Part shown: positions 33,159-43,546 of the stretch, piece after piece | Numbering within the stretch: position 1 is the first letter of the stretch | How the letters are laid out: every line of letters begins with the position of its first letter | Assembly: GCA_034508935.3 (NCBI GenBank) | Contig: CM067442.1 | Coordinates: 92,682,509-92,746,508 of the forward strand | Reading direction: 5' to 3' | DNA length: 64,000 nt | Origin: Berghia stephanieae | Taxonomy: Eukaryota > Mollusca > Gastropoda > Nudibranchia > Aeolidiidae | The notes under the pieces: model-generated | Databases searched by the model: none | What the model was told of the DNA's origin: nothing | Seen by the model: the letters and a program-made list of their open reading frames with translations, nothing else | Translations under genes and position numbers: made by a program

Positions 33159-33227
<69 letters not shown>
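33159..33227. repeat. (ATC)n microsatellite
   Basis: About 23 uninterrupted ATC/TCA units, immediately followed by a SINE. SINE insertion in or next to the tract is likely. Confidence 0.95.
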
Positions 33228-33228
<1 letters not shown>

Positions 33229-33432
33229 GGGGCAGCGGTACGGTCTTTGGTTGGCACCCGAAAGGTACCGAGTTCGATCACCCGCCGCTGAGTGGTCTTG
33301 AGCAAGTCACCTTGCCCTAACTAAATTTGCGGCGCTGCACTGCGGCTGTCGCTTGGGTTATTCCAGTCTTCCCTTAGAATAGACCCGAAAGACGAATCTC
33401 CCCTATGGGATGAATAAAGGGAATTAGATATG
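33228..33432 (+). repeat. Second tRNA-derived SINE
   Basis: About 200 bp. A-box-like GGTCTTTGGTTGG and B-box AGTTCGATCACC, then TGAGTGGTCTTGAGCAAGTC and ACCTTGCCCTAAC, a motif widespread in aquatic-animal SINEs, ending ATGAATAAAGGGAATTAGA. One copy in this window. Confidence 0.7.
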
Positions 33433-34369
33433 TTTAATTTATTTATCATCACCATCATATCAGCGGGATCATCATCACCACCACCACCACCACCCTAATA
33501 ATAATGAATAAAATAAATATCAACACATTTCAATGTAATAATCAATCTAAAATCAATCAGTGCTCCTAAAAGACCCCTTTGATTTCTTTGTCTAATTCGT
33601 TCCATACTTTTGGAGTCCCGACAAAGAAAGATTTCAGCTAACAATAAATAGTTTATATATGGGAACATTAATCAGTCGTTTATATTGGAATCGGAGTTGT
33701 CTAGCAGGTGTATTAGTTCAAAGCGCATTTCCAAGGATTTACCATGCTCAATGAATTTCACAATATTTAATTTAATTTATTCCTCCGGCACGCCATATCG
33801 ACCATACATCCATTTCGTACAGTAGGTACCGATCGCTGTTTGGAGTCTTTTTGTATTAAAGCTCTTTACAATACCCGCCATTGCTTATAAGATAAGAATA
33901 CATTCACACCTGAGTCAAGTGCCTTACACACGGACTTAACGTCTGGATCACAATTTTCAATAATCACTGTCACTCATTCGGCCATTGACAAGGCTTGATT
34001 TTGTGACAAGAGACACCGTACCACTGAGCGACCGAACAAATAATCACCATCTGCGCCATCATCATCATCATCATCCTTATCATCATCCTCATCACAGCCG
34101 TAACAGCCAGCAATACACAATCATCATCTTCGGGTCCAGTCTATCCGTGTGGGGGGTGGGGGTGGAACCTGCTAAAGTATTTCATTTTTTAAACAGAAAC
34201 ACGATAATCATCATCATCATCATCATCGTCATCCATTGTCGTCGGCATCGTTATCATCGTGTCCGTGCAATCCCTGTGTGTCTGGGTGTGGAACCTGCTA
34301 AATATTATTATTATCTACCTACCTAATAAAAACACACCATTCTTGTTCATTTATTTTTCAAATAATGAA

Positions 34370-35000
34370 ATGAAAGGTAGTGTCGAGCGGAAGTCTCGAT
34401 GATACCTCAAGTCATCGGCCACCAACACTCAAAACTTCCCGAACTCGATGACCAAGGAAAAGTCGGGAATTCCCGAGAAGTAGCACTTCAACTGAGCTTT
34501 GGATGGCTTTTTTGTATTAAAACTTAAAATACATTAAATAAATTCACTTTGTATAATGATAAAACATTGATACCTATAACCATTTTGATCTATTTACGAC
34601 GTTTGTGTTTTGTTAGCTGTTTAAAATATGATATAACGTCAATACCCAATACCAATGACTAGGTATTGAATGAAAGCACCGATGACTAGAGCGATGCTCG
34701 AGACTTTTTTGAGTCTCGAGACTCAAAAAAGCATCGAGACGCAAAAAAGTCTCGAGCTTCGCTGGAATCATCGCCGACGAGAGAGGGGTGAACAATGCAG
34801 ATAGTACACATTGTTAGTAACGCGTGCGTCGCTCGCGCAGTATAGTCTCGAGACTCGGGACTCGGGACTCAATACGAGAAGCATCGATGACCAAGATTCT
34901 CGAGACGAGAAAAGCATCGAGAACTAAGTGGAGGTCGGGAACTTCTCAGTCGTCGATGACCTGACTTCTCAAAACCTAAAGCATCGGTGACCTTTTGGTG
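34370..35000. repeat. CTCGAG-rich palindromic region
   Basis: Many copies of GTCTCGAGACTC-type palindromes and GCATCGA/TCGATGAC motifs (for example 34696-34760 and 34842-34930) within the hAT-like element. It could fold extensively. It may be the ends of another inserted foldback element; boundaries not resolved. Confidence 0.5.
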
Positions 35001-35163
35001 ACCCGGATGCCCTCCCCTAAATGAAAGGCACGACCTTTTCCCGCACACACAGACAAGAGGCGATGACGACCAGTGACAAATTATGGGAGGTGGGGGCGGC
35101 CGACAACTTTTGGCGCGACATAAATATGAAATGTTAAGGTGACAGCGGGATGATGGTGGTGGG

Positions 35164-35233
35164 GAGGGGGGGGGGGGGGGGGGTCTCAACCCTTCACCAT
35201 CAACAACTGTTTGATGGCGTGTGTATGTGTGTG

Positions 35234-35272
<39 letters not shown>
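35164..35272. repeat. Poly-G run and (GT)n microsatellite
   Basis: G-run at about 35167-35183 and GT tract at about 35219-35271. The long minus-strand frame over these is low complexity and is not called. Confidence 0.9.
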
Positions 35273-36077
35273 TGCGACGAACGATCATAATCAAGGCTGC
35301 CAGACAGCCAGATTTCTTCTTGCCCAAGTAGTCAAATAGACCCCAAATAGCCAAACACCACAAGCATTCTGACTCCCTTGAAAAACTCATTGGTTTTGAT
35401 TAACAAAACAATCGACTACAGTTGGATAAACTTATCTTTTCATTTTTTTTAAATAAAAGATTTTTTTAAAAATGAATAATAATAGAAAAGCGTTTCTTAG
35501 TAACCAATTTTGAACTTGGCCATCTGGCAGCTCCCATCATAACCAGCTGCAGTCAAGCCAGCCACAGACATAAGAGGGGGAGGGGTATGTGAAGTTTCCT
35601 GTGGCAAACGAGATGCTCGTATTTTTTTTTTTTTTCAAACGAATCACTGCTCAATGACGTCACTGACTCGAAACCCGCCCGAAACCCGCTCGATTTTAGA
35701 GGACTCGATCGAAAACCCGCTCGATTTGATCGTTTCAAACTCGACCCAGCACTACAATTTGGCAAAAAATGCAGATGACAGTTCTATTTAGTCCCTTTTC
35801 ACATCGATCACTGGCCTCGAGTACGGCTGTACTTCGAGGCCTTCCCCCTCTCCCCTCCCTCCCCGGACAGTCTTGACTTTGTCTTCTTCCAAGATCCTTT
35901 TCTTTCAAAATCATCCCTTGTCCTTTGAATTGTAGGGCTGGTCTATTGTTCATCGTCTATCATGTCTTCTAAAACTGTAATTTGTTTGACTGCCCATTTT
36001 TTCCTTTCTACCAGCCCTTAAATGACCTCAATGTTTTATAAGCGCCATCAAACCTTTAAAAACAAAAGAGTCCTTAA

Positions 36078-37177
36078 CCCTATCCCCCGTATTGCGACTG
36101 ATTGCGACTGTTGACATCAGTAACCTATCCTCCTGATGCGGGCTGATGCGACAGATAGACATCGTAGTTTTTAATGAGCTCTTGCAGTAGTTTTAGTTTC
36201 GTTTTCGCTCTCGGCGCAGTAACTCTTTAAAAATGAAGAGTTGCTTTTTGTTTTGGTTTTTATTTCATAAAAATCGGACCGGAACTTTAACCGATACGAA
36301 TTATTGAAGATTGTTTACTGTTTACATTTGACAACACATGTACAATGATTTCTAGCTATGGCGTTTCAATTCATGCAATCACTGATCGATTAAACGCAAG
36401 TTGTAGATGAAAATAACTACGAAGATGATATTATTGAAAGGGAAAGTGATATAGAAAGTGACATTGATGTAGATTTTGAGACTCTAGACTTCGATTTTGA
36501 TGAAATTTCAGACGGAATCGGCAGTGAACCCCGTGATAGTGATAATGGAGAGTGGAGTTCACAACTCCAACCTATTGAAGTTGAAGAATTCACCGAATTT
36601 ACTGGAGTTAAGGCTGATTTGAATGGGAGGAAGAGAACTGCATCTACAGCAGGTCTCGTCCCAAATATTACTAGCTACACAGCAGTCAATCCTGACTCGC
36701 ACAAACTTACTCGAATGCCTGGACGTCACCGCACCTGTTTTAAGTGTTCCAAGGAAAAAACAAAAACAAATGCTGGTAGAACCCCAGAAACTGTTTATGG
36801 CTGTGTGGTATGTGGTATAAGACTGTGTAAAGGATCCTGCTTCTCTAAGTACCATAATTTTTGACATTTATTCACTTAAAAGGACAAAAACATGATTGAA
36901 AAGTGAAAAACAAGACTGAATTTCAACAATTGTTTTATTTTCATAATTTTTTTAAATATGTATTCATTAACAAACATCAACATGTGACATATGTACTTTT
37001 TCTATTTTAAATGACCAAGTTTTTGGAGTTAATTGCAATAAATTTCATTAATTAGTACATTTTCTATGATTTTTTAAAGTTTGTAACACCTTTAAGAAAA
37101 AACAGTAATTAAGAGTTACGTCCCTTGGCTTAGGAGGATAAGGGTATTTGGACTTGAGATTTTTAGGAGGGATAGGG
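36078..37177 (+). mobile_element. Internally deleted piggyBac element (1.1 kb)
   Basis: Termini CCCTATCCCC and GGGATAGGG with the TTAA target duplicated (36074-36077 and 37178-37181). Inside each end is a second inverted motif (CCTATCCTCCT near 36125; AGGAGGATAAGG near 37132), as in piggyBac subterminal repeats. The R1 copy at about 50700 carries the uninterrupted GAGTCCTTAAAAGAATG, proving insertion and exact TTAA use. The coding region joins the transposase N-terminus directly to its C-terminal zinc finger; the DDD core is gone, so it is non-autonomous. Confidence 0.93.
36358..36864 (+). pseudogene. piggyBac transposase remnant: acidic N-terminus joined to C-terminal zinc finger
   Basis: One frame of 168 codons with a single TAA at codon 12 (36391-36393). 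After it comes an acidic stretch (DIESDIDVDFETLDFDFDEI), the start of the core (VEEFTEFTGVK), then, with the roughly 400-residue catalytic core missing, a basic linker and a Cys-rich end: C-FKCSKEK, YGCVVCGIRLCKGSCFSKYH. The last part matches the piggyBac C-terminal Cys-rich domain that binds the terminal repeats. The frame across the deletion is preserved. A shorter product from an ATG at 36619 is possible in principle. No evidence of host use. Confidence 0.85.
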
Positions 37178-37181
37178 TTAA

Positions 37182-37249
37182 AAAGAATGTAGAGTTTTCT
37201 TCCTTGCTGCTCGGGGGATGAGGATGATGATGATGATGAGGAGGAGGAT

Positions 37250-37281
<32 letters not shown>

Positions 37282-38180
37282 TTATTATTATTATTATTTT
37301 GGTTGTTGTGACTTTAGATGTTGTTATTACTATCTGTATTGATTCTTCGACATGACGTTTTATTGCCTATATAATTAGAATGTAATAAAATATGGTGAAT
37401 TTGTTTCTGGCAGTGTTAGTGTTCAATTAATTTTAAGGGTAGATTTGTCGTGTTCAAGGGAAATATTAATATGAGGGAAGACGGGTGGTACAATATGTTA
37501 TGACACCTGAATATTCTTGTCATACATTGGTGTTATAACACATGATAATGATGAGGGAGACGAAGAGGGGATGATGACGGAGAGGAAGATGAGGAGCATG
37601 AGGGTAAGGAAGGGTGTTATGATTTGAGGGGATCAGCACACGTAGGAGCGCTGATGAAGTGGCCGAGTAGGCGGATGGAAAGAAGGAAGTGGATAAAGAG
37701 GAAAGAAGGAAGTGGATAAAGATGAAGAGGGTGATGAGAATAATGAGGAGGAGATGAGGATGTTACGATGATGATGGAGAGGAAGATGGGATGATATTGA
37801 TATATGGGTAAATATGAGGGGATCGGTACACATGGGAGCGCTTAGGAGCGCTGATGAAGTTGCCGCGGGAACGGTTGGATAGAATTAGAATGAGGCGGCT
37901 GTGGAGGTATAGGGTTATGAAGGGGAAGAGGGGGATAATTAGGAGGAAGAGGCCGCTGACTAATAGGAAAGTTGGATAAGGTGGGATTCGGATGGGACTA
38001 TGAAGGGCCTATCCGAAGTTAGCCAACTTGGTCGCATAGAGAAGGGTTACTAAGAAAAATTAGCCTTGTTTCTGAGGGATTCTACGGATAGTCTTTGAAC
38101 ATCCTAATCGTCTTTGTGGTTGGTACTCGCTGGAGGAGGTTCTTCTTTATCGCGTGCTACTATATGACTTTGAAGTCTCA
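37182..38180. other. Simple-sequence-rich region
   Basis: GATGAGGAG and (ATT)n tracts (37215-37300), then GA-rich sequence with two related blocks at about 37625-37700 and 37810-37880 (both with GGAGCGCTGATGAAGT). No gene is seen. Confidence 0.6.
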
Positions 38181-38181
38181 T

Positions 38182-38289
38182 ATGAATTCACAATTCGACC
38201 AATTGTGTTGTAGAATGGATAGATAAACGATACTTACCAAAGTTGAAGTTTGTCTGTTATTCTACAACATTGGTCGATTGTGAATTCAT
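38182..38289. mobile_element. 108-bp foldback element
   Basis: Arms ATGAATTCACAATTCGACCA and ATGAATTCACAATCGACCAA (reading inwards), both continuing into TGTTGTAGAAT, with about 40 bp between them. The short size and strong hairpin fit a MITE core. Target duplication not resolved. Confidence 0.65.
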
Positions 38290-39400
38290 TTGCCCTCCCT
38301 GAATTATGGTCATAATTTTCCCACCCCCGTCTAGTTCTTTCGATACGTTTAGGTTACTAGTACTAATTACTATGTCCCGTTTATATATTTATATGATCCA
38401 CGAGCATTTTTTTGTCTAGTCTATCCTATACTTTTTAGCTCCTGTATCCACTGGCGGTCGGTCAATAGAGCGAAGTTGTTTTGTGCCGCCCTATATTTTC
38501 CGTAGATTAGCATGTCAACCAAACAAAAAACTTCAATTTTACAATTTTGATAAAATTAAAAATCTAGCACATACTGCTTTTTGTTTTGAATTTAATATTT
38601 GATGACTCGTGCGTCGCTCCGCGAAGGTAGCGTCAAATCGGCACGTTTCATCTTTCCCCCGTTGCCTGCGCGGGGTGACAATGAGCGGAGGGTGTGGTGT
38701 GGTGGGGAAGTTTTTTTTTGTTTATATGAGCCAGTCTTCGTTTGGCCGTCCTGTCCTTATCCTATACTCCGTTGTACCTTGAAGAAAGTTAGTTACTACT
38801 CCCCAATCTCCCTCCACCCTCCCTCCCCAACTAACTATTGTCTTTCACTGCTAAAATAATTAGGCCAAGACGGCCAATCTAGCGATGCACGCCCTGAGGT
38901 CCTACTTGGGATAAATTAAAACCATATCAGTTTTATCACTGAAAGAAGAGGCTTTGCTTCACTTAGATATACGGATGAAGAGAATGGCAATAAATATATA
39001 TTTTATCATTGTTTGTTTTGCTTAAATATATATTAAATATAAAAAAGAACAGTAAACAAAGTATGCACCGAGAAGAGCCCCATGGTACTATAAATAAAAA
39101 TCCCTGACCCCACGGAGTCCTTCATCCCCGCACATTCCCAACGATCCCTACTCAACTTGTATTGTGTGCATTGTCTAATAATAGTATAATTATAAAGATG
39201 TCGCTGATTGTGTGTGAAGTTAACAAGTGCTTTGCGTTTGGAATTAAATGTGGATTTTTAAATTCTATTATTCTAAAGTTGTCTGTCATACCGTTAGTCG
39301 TTAGTATTCAGAGAAAAGTATTATCGCTATTGTCATTGTTTATGAAACCTACCTGTTTTTATCTTGAATCATTTTATTTTAAAAAGTTATTTCTGTAATT
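38290..39400. other. No gene recognised
   Basis: AT-rich sequence with a CACTGGCGG motif at about 38449 and the short frame at 39162-39398, which has no recognisable domain. Nothing supported. Confidence 0.5.
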
Positions 39401-39412
39401 TGTAACCAATCA

Positions 39413-39880
39413 TGAATCATGTTGATTTTTTAATTGATAATCAATTCCGACACTTATCCCCTCAAGAGAAAATAGTGGTGAAAGATTTAGGTCCACACAA
39501 ACCAGTGAATTTTAACTTAGTTTCTAACACTCCGAGGAGACAGCGCCGATTGAATAATGATTATTTTTAAAATGTTGAATGGCTTACTGCCAGTGAAAGC
39601 CGTAAAACGCTTCATTGTTCTTATTGCTTGATTTTTGGTGATGTATGCTATAACGGACAACAGGAGGATTCAGTGATATTGCGCACATCTCTCAGGCACT
39701 GAAGAAACATTCTGAATCAAATAGCCATGTCACAGATGCTGTTAAATATAAACTTTTCAACGTTGTAGATATAAGAAATCAGTTGGAAACAGGACATGCT
39801 GCGTCTGTGAGTAGTTATAATGAACAGGTGAAAGTTACCAGACAAGTTTTGTCCAAGATAATTGATGCTCTTTTGTGAGT
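39413..39880 (+). pseudogene. hAT/ZMYM-type TTF zinc-finger fragment
   Basis: A degenerate frame starting MNHVDFLIDNQFRHLSPQEK, with WLTASESRKTLHCSYCLIFG (the W...C-x2-C core of TTF-type fingers) and, after a frameshift near 39662, ALKKHSESNSHVTDAVKYKL (the H...H part), then a helical linker. This matches the N-terminal TTF finger found before DUF4371/hAT-type transposases and in ZMYM-like genes. A stop at 39568-39570 and the frameshift break it. It ends at a GTGAGT, possibly an old splice donor. No core domain follows; a CA microsatellite starts 20 bp later. Confidence 0.6.
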
Positions 39881-39900
39881 ACGCCTCGTTAATATTCTAA

Positions 39901-40012
39901 CACACACACACATACACGCACACACAAATACACGCACATATATGCAAACAATTGCAATACCGCCCTCCCACACACACACACACACACACACATACACACA
40001 TACACACACATA
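39901..40012. repeat. CA-rich microsatellite
   Basis: Interrupted (CA)n tract between the hAT-type fragment and the DIRS-like element. Confidence 0.9.
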
Positions 40013-40084
40013 CAAAGTAGGTCAAATTAAGTTAAATTAACTAGACCAATAAAATTTGATTCTGTATTTCGGATTTGTGTCGCC

Positions 40085-41640
40085 TTAAATACAATGTGAC
40101 CAACCGCCCCTGCCTGTATCACTACGTTTCTCCCTTAAAAAGACAGTGTTAATATAATCACCCGTCTTAATCCCTGACAGCCTGACAACTTTCCTATCTA
40201 TCAATTCATTAATGATATCACTCATAGCTAAGGTTTCTGCATCATTCATATGAATTTCCCTAATAGAAATAGGCCGAGGAGGTACTGATATAAAGTTAAT
40301 CTTACATCCCATAATGCAACTTAATACAAATCTGTCCTTAGTAATCATAAACCACTTATTAATGTAAGCTTTAGTATTACCACCAATAGCTACCTTCTTT
40401 TTATCCCGCTTTCCTGTTGATTTATCAGTTTTCCCTAGTTCCTCTGCATTCGCATCTGTTGGTTTTTCCACCGATATCGGTTGTCTTTTTTGAACTCCCT
40501 CCCCCTCGTCATGTCGCTGTTCCCTGCTCCTCTCCACTCTGGGTCTCCTGAACCCTGACTTTGTTGTCCTAAAAAAGGAAAAGGCCGCTTTTTGTTGGCT
40601 ATCACAGATGACGACAGGCGGTGGTTCTCCCTAACCGCATTGACTTTATCTCCAAGGTCCCGGCTAAATAACATGTCCTCCACCGGATAGTCCACATTGC
40701 ATAATGATGTCCTCAGTTCCTCCGAGACCACTCCCGCGAACAACTTCCTGCGAGTGACGTCGATTTTATGTGAAGCATCCGCACATAGCACCGCCGCATC
40801 CGCCATCCTTTCTCCCATTTCTCTGTCCTCCACACAAGCCTGTGATCCTAGACAATGCGCCAATGAGATTAGACCTTTTAAGAGACATGTCTGGGCCTCC
40901 TGCAGGGATTTGTCTTGGTCCTTGACATTACCATCCGCATGTGTGAAAACTTCTCTATTGCAGGCAATAGGAGCTAAACGAGGACAATTTGATGGGACCT
41001 GGTATTTGTCCTTAATTGTTTTCCGCGTGATATAGTCCAATCCTTTGGATAACACTGACGATAATGAGGCTGATATTCCCTCTGAGATTTCTAAATCGTT
41101 GGAACTAGCAATCCCGGAGAGGTTTTTGAGCATATCCGACATGCTGACTGTTTGATTTTTCGTTGTTGGAGACTGATTCTGGCTGCCCGTATTTCGGTCT
41201 GCACTGGATGGCCCAGCAACCTTTGTTGAATCCATAAGTAATGTTGGGGTACTGTGCGTATGCAGATCTGCACAAGACGAAGAGTCTGACGAGAGGTTAC
41301 GTGGGGCATTAGAGCCATTATTAGATTTAGCTAGTTCTGAATTATTATTATTGTAGGAGTGAGTCTCATTCTCCAAGGGAATTTGGTAGTTGTGATCTAC
41401 CTTCATGGTGGATAGTTGCCCCTGTTGTGATAATCTGTTGTTTGACTTCGACACATTTGGCGAATTGTCTGTATCTGGTGGCCTTAATGAACTAGGTGGT
41501 AGTGAGATGTCGTCGATTGGGTCCAACTGATCCTGTTCCTTATAGGCTTCGAACGCTTCCCTCATCTCTAAAATGGTCGGAATGAGTCCCGTGAACATCT
41601 TCAATTTTTCTTTAATTTCTTTAATATCTTGAGTAGTCAT
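40085..41640 (-). mobile_element. DIRS-like retroelement fragment (gag and start of RT region)
   Basis: A fossil of a tyrosine-recombinase (DIRS/Ngaro-type) retrotransposon. The gag-like part (about 40435-41640) has the family's central block: VPSNCPRLAPIACNREVF, LLKGLISLAHCLG, VLCADASHKIDVTRRKLFAG, LFSRDLGDKVNAVRENHR. The start of the RT-containing region overlaps its end (about 40085-40537; NKWFMITKDRFVLSCIMGCK, INFISVPPRP). Most of the RT, RNase H and recombinase are absent, so the copy is broken. Age cannot be estimated without a second copy. Confidence 0.72.
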
Positions 41641-41849
41641 AATGTCACTTCCCCAATGTAACTTCTGTGGACATTAAAACCAAAGAATAATTATGAATAA
41701 ATAAAATTCCTTGTTGGACCTTGTATATTAACTGCCTTGATAACACTTCAGCATTTGAAGCATAAGTGCATCAGCCACCACACCCAAAGGTCGCTATCCA
41801 TCGTATCCACTTATTAGAGAACACAGCAGAGCTGTTGAAACTAATAATA

Positions 41850-42530
41850 TCGCCAAGATAGATGACCACGTGTATACTATCTCTGGTCCCGGGCAAAGCT
41901 ACGTTATCCCCTAACCCAGAAATAATCAAGGTCATCAAGGCGCCTTCCCCTTCTCCCAACAGTCTAAAATATCCGGCAAAACTGCCATGATAGATGACTG
42001 AGAGCATACTACCCCTGGTCCCGAACAGAAGCTGACCAACCATCAAAAACCCCGACCGGATAAAATTGTGTTATATCTGATGACCAATCCACGAAGAGGT
42101 GAACAAAGTGTCCAGCCAGACATATTCAAGGCTCTATATACTCCAGATTACAGAGGTTAATCCAATGAAAAATTCAGATCCAGAAAGCAGAGATAAATGA
42201 CTACCTGCAAACTATCCCTGGTCCGGAACAGAGACTGACTAACAGTCAAGGCCCCGACTGAATAAACCTCAAATAAACCTAGATTGCGTGATACAAGCAA
42301 TCAGGCTGATGAAGGCTAGGCAGAACAGCTATACCTCTTAGGTCAGGTCAGGCTTATCTAAGGCTGACACTCAGCATGAAATGTCAGTAATTATAGCAGA
42401 GATAGATGACTAATATCGCACCATCTCTGGACCAGTGCAATTAACACAATCTAAAAGTCAGGCAAAACAGCAGAGATAGATGACTAAAGACATACTATCC
42501 CTGTTCCGGAACAGAGGCTGACTAACAGTC
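41850..42530. repeat. Five irregular repeats upstream of the DIRS-like gag
   Basis: A block of the form GAGATAGATGACTA... / CATACTATCCCTGGTCC / GGAACAGAGGCTGACTAACA recurs at about 41853, 41987, 42189, 42397 and 42468. It lies 5' of the gag-like part, and may be the element's leader or terminal repeat region. It ends at a poly-C run (about 42537-42554) and CT microsatellite. Confidence 0.65.
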
Positions 42531-42600
42531 AAAGCCCCCCCCCCCCCCCCCCCCCTCTCTCTCTCTCCCTCCCTCTCTATCTATCTATTTATCTATACTC

Positions 42601-43510
42601 TAGTGCGGGGCGGTCCTTGGCAAGCTTAAGGACCACGGTCCTACGGTCCTTGGGAAATGAAGACCACAAGGACCGGTCCTCTAGGACCGGTCCTTTTCGA
42701 CATTGAACATTCCTGAGAGACTGTTGAAAATTCGAACCGGTTTGACCTTTGAGAGCGTGGGATCGTTCATTCTTGAACCGTTAAAGACCGCTACACGATG
42801 AAAACCGTGGCCTACAGGAGTAAAACACACGGAGTAGTCACACTCATTTCAAATTGTAACCTAATTAGAGAAGAGGGGTGATGCCTTCTTTATTTGCTCA
42901 CCGTACTTCCTTGTTAGTTCGATAATTTAATAAAATTTGAAATTTATCCCCATTAACGGAGATAATGGCATCGCCCAAGGCGTTGATCGAGTTGTTCGTG
43001 GCGTTGATACACACACGCAACTCCTACCCCCCCTCCCCCCCCCCCCCCACACACACACATTAGAGGGCAGCGAGCATTGAAGAGTAAGAGAGAGACGTGA
43101 AGTTATAATAAGAGGGGGTGGATGAGGTGATAAGAGGGGTCGATGGTGACTTTTCGCCAGATCTAACAAACTCAGCTACCCATTCATTGCTGAGTAGACA
43201 GGGATTCAGAAAAAAATCGACTGCACCCGGGATCGATCTCTGGCCCTTTGCGTATAAAGAGAGTGCTCTATCAACTGAGCTATCGGGGTCCCCAAATATT
43301 CTATTGGACTTTTTTAAAATTCAGACGTTATAACTGGGTTTTTTGGAAGGAAGAAACTAATGAAACTCATATTATTTGATTAGTAAAAACACCAAACGAA
43401 ATTTTAATATTATTGTATTATTTTAAATGACAACACTGCGATAGAAAGGAGTGGTGACAAGAGATGGACAAAAGAAAACAAAAAATCGGATTTGCTACTT
43501 GCTAGGTTCG

Positions 43511-43546
<36 letters not shown>

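Larger units (their letters stand above)
32206..35754. mobile_element. hAT-like element, 3.5 kb, no transposase seen
   Basis: Starts TAGTGTTGGGT and ends ACCCAGCACTA, with a perfect 8-bp target duplication CAATTTGG (32198-32205 and 35755-35762), the hallmark of hAT elements. Subterminal regions are rich in GATCGAGTC/CGAGCGGGT-like motifs at both sides. Inside are a SINE1 copy, a second SINE, ATC, GT and poly-G microsatellites and a CTCGAG-rich region. No hAT transposase can be recognised, so it is non-autonomous, inflated by later insertions. Confidence 0.85.
31805..35781 (+). mobile_element. 6-bp-TSD DNA element, copy I, hosting a hAT-like element
   Basis: Ends CTGTCATCTGC and GCAGATGACAG with direct repeats TTCTAT (31799-31804 and 35782-35787). 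Once the nested hAT-like element (32206-35754) is discounted, only about 420 bp belong to it, so it is shorter than copy II at 27202-28037 and lacks the hAT coding fragment. The target is an R1 repeat, whose sequence continues across the site as in other R1 copies (TTCTATTTGGTCAC). Confidence 0.75.
30538..37260 (+). repeat. R1 repeat, copy 1, split by several insertions
   Basis: R1 starts with three arms of one inverted-repeat motif and continues with recognisable blocks (GGACCAATTATCGTCTATAC; TTGATTGAGAGTTGTTCGAA; AAACCGATGAATTTTCCAAG; CACATCGATCACTGGCCTCG; CTTGACTTTGTCTTCTTCCA). This copy is interrupted by a MITE (30680-31189), a tandem duplication of about 218 bp (31405-31806), a 6-bp-TSD element (31805-35781) and a piggyBac derivative (36078-37177). 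Other copies: 44054-44952 (-), 48892-49770 (+) and about 50640-51350 (-). R1 is non-coding; its class is unknown. Confidence 0.75.

Noticed and set aside
33159-33227. Regular repeats as a possible CRISPR-like array
   Set aside because: Uninterrupted trinucleotide microsatellite without spacers; no array of repeats with unique spacers is seen anywhere in the window.
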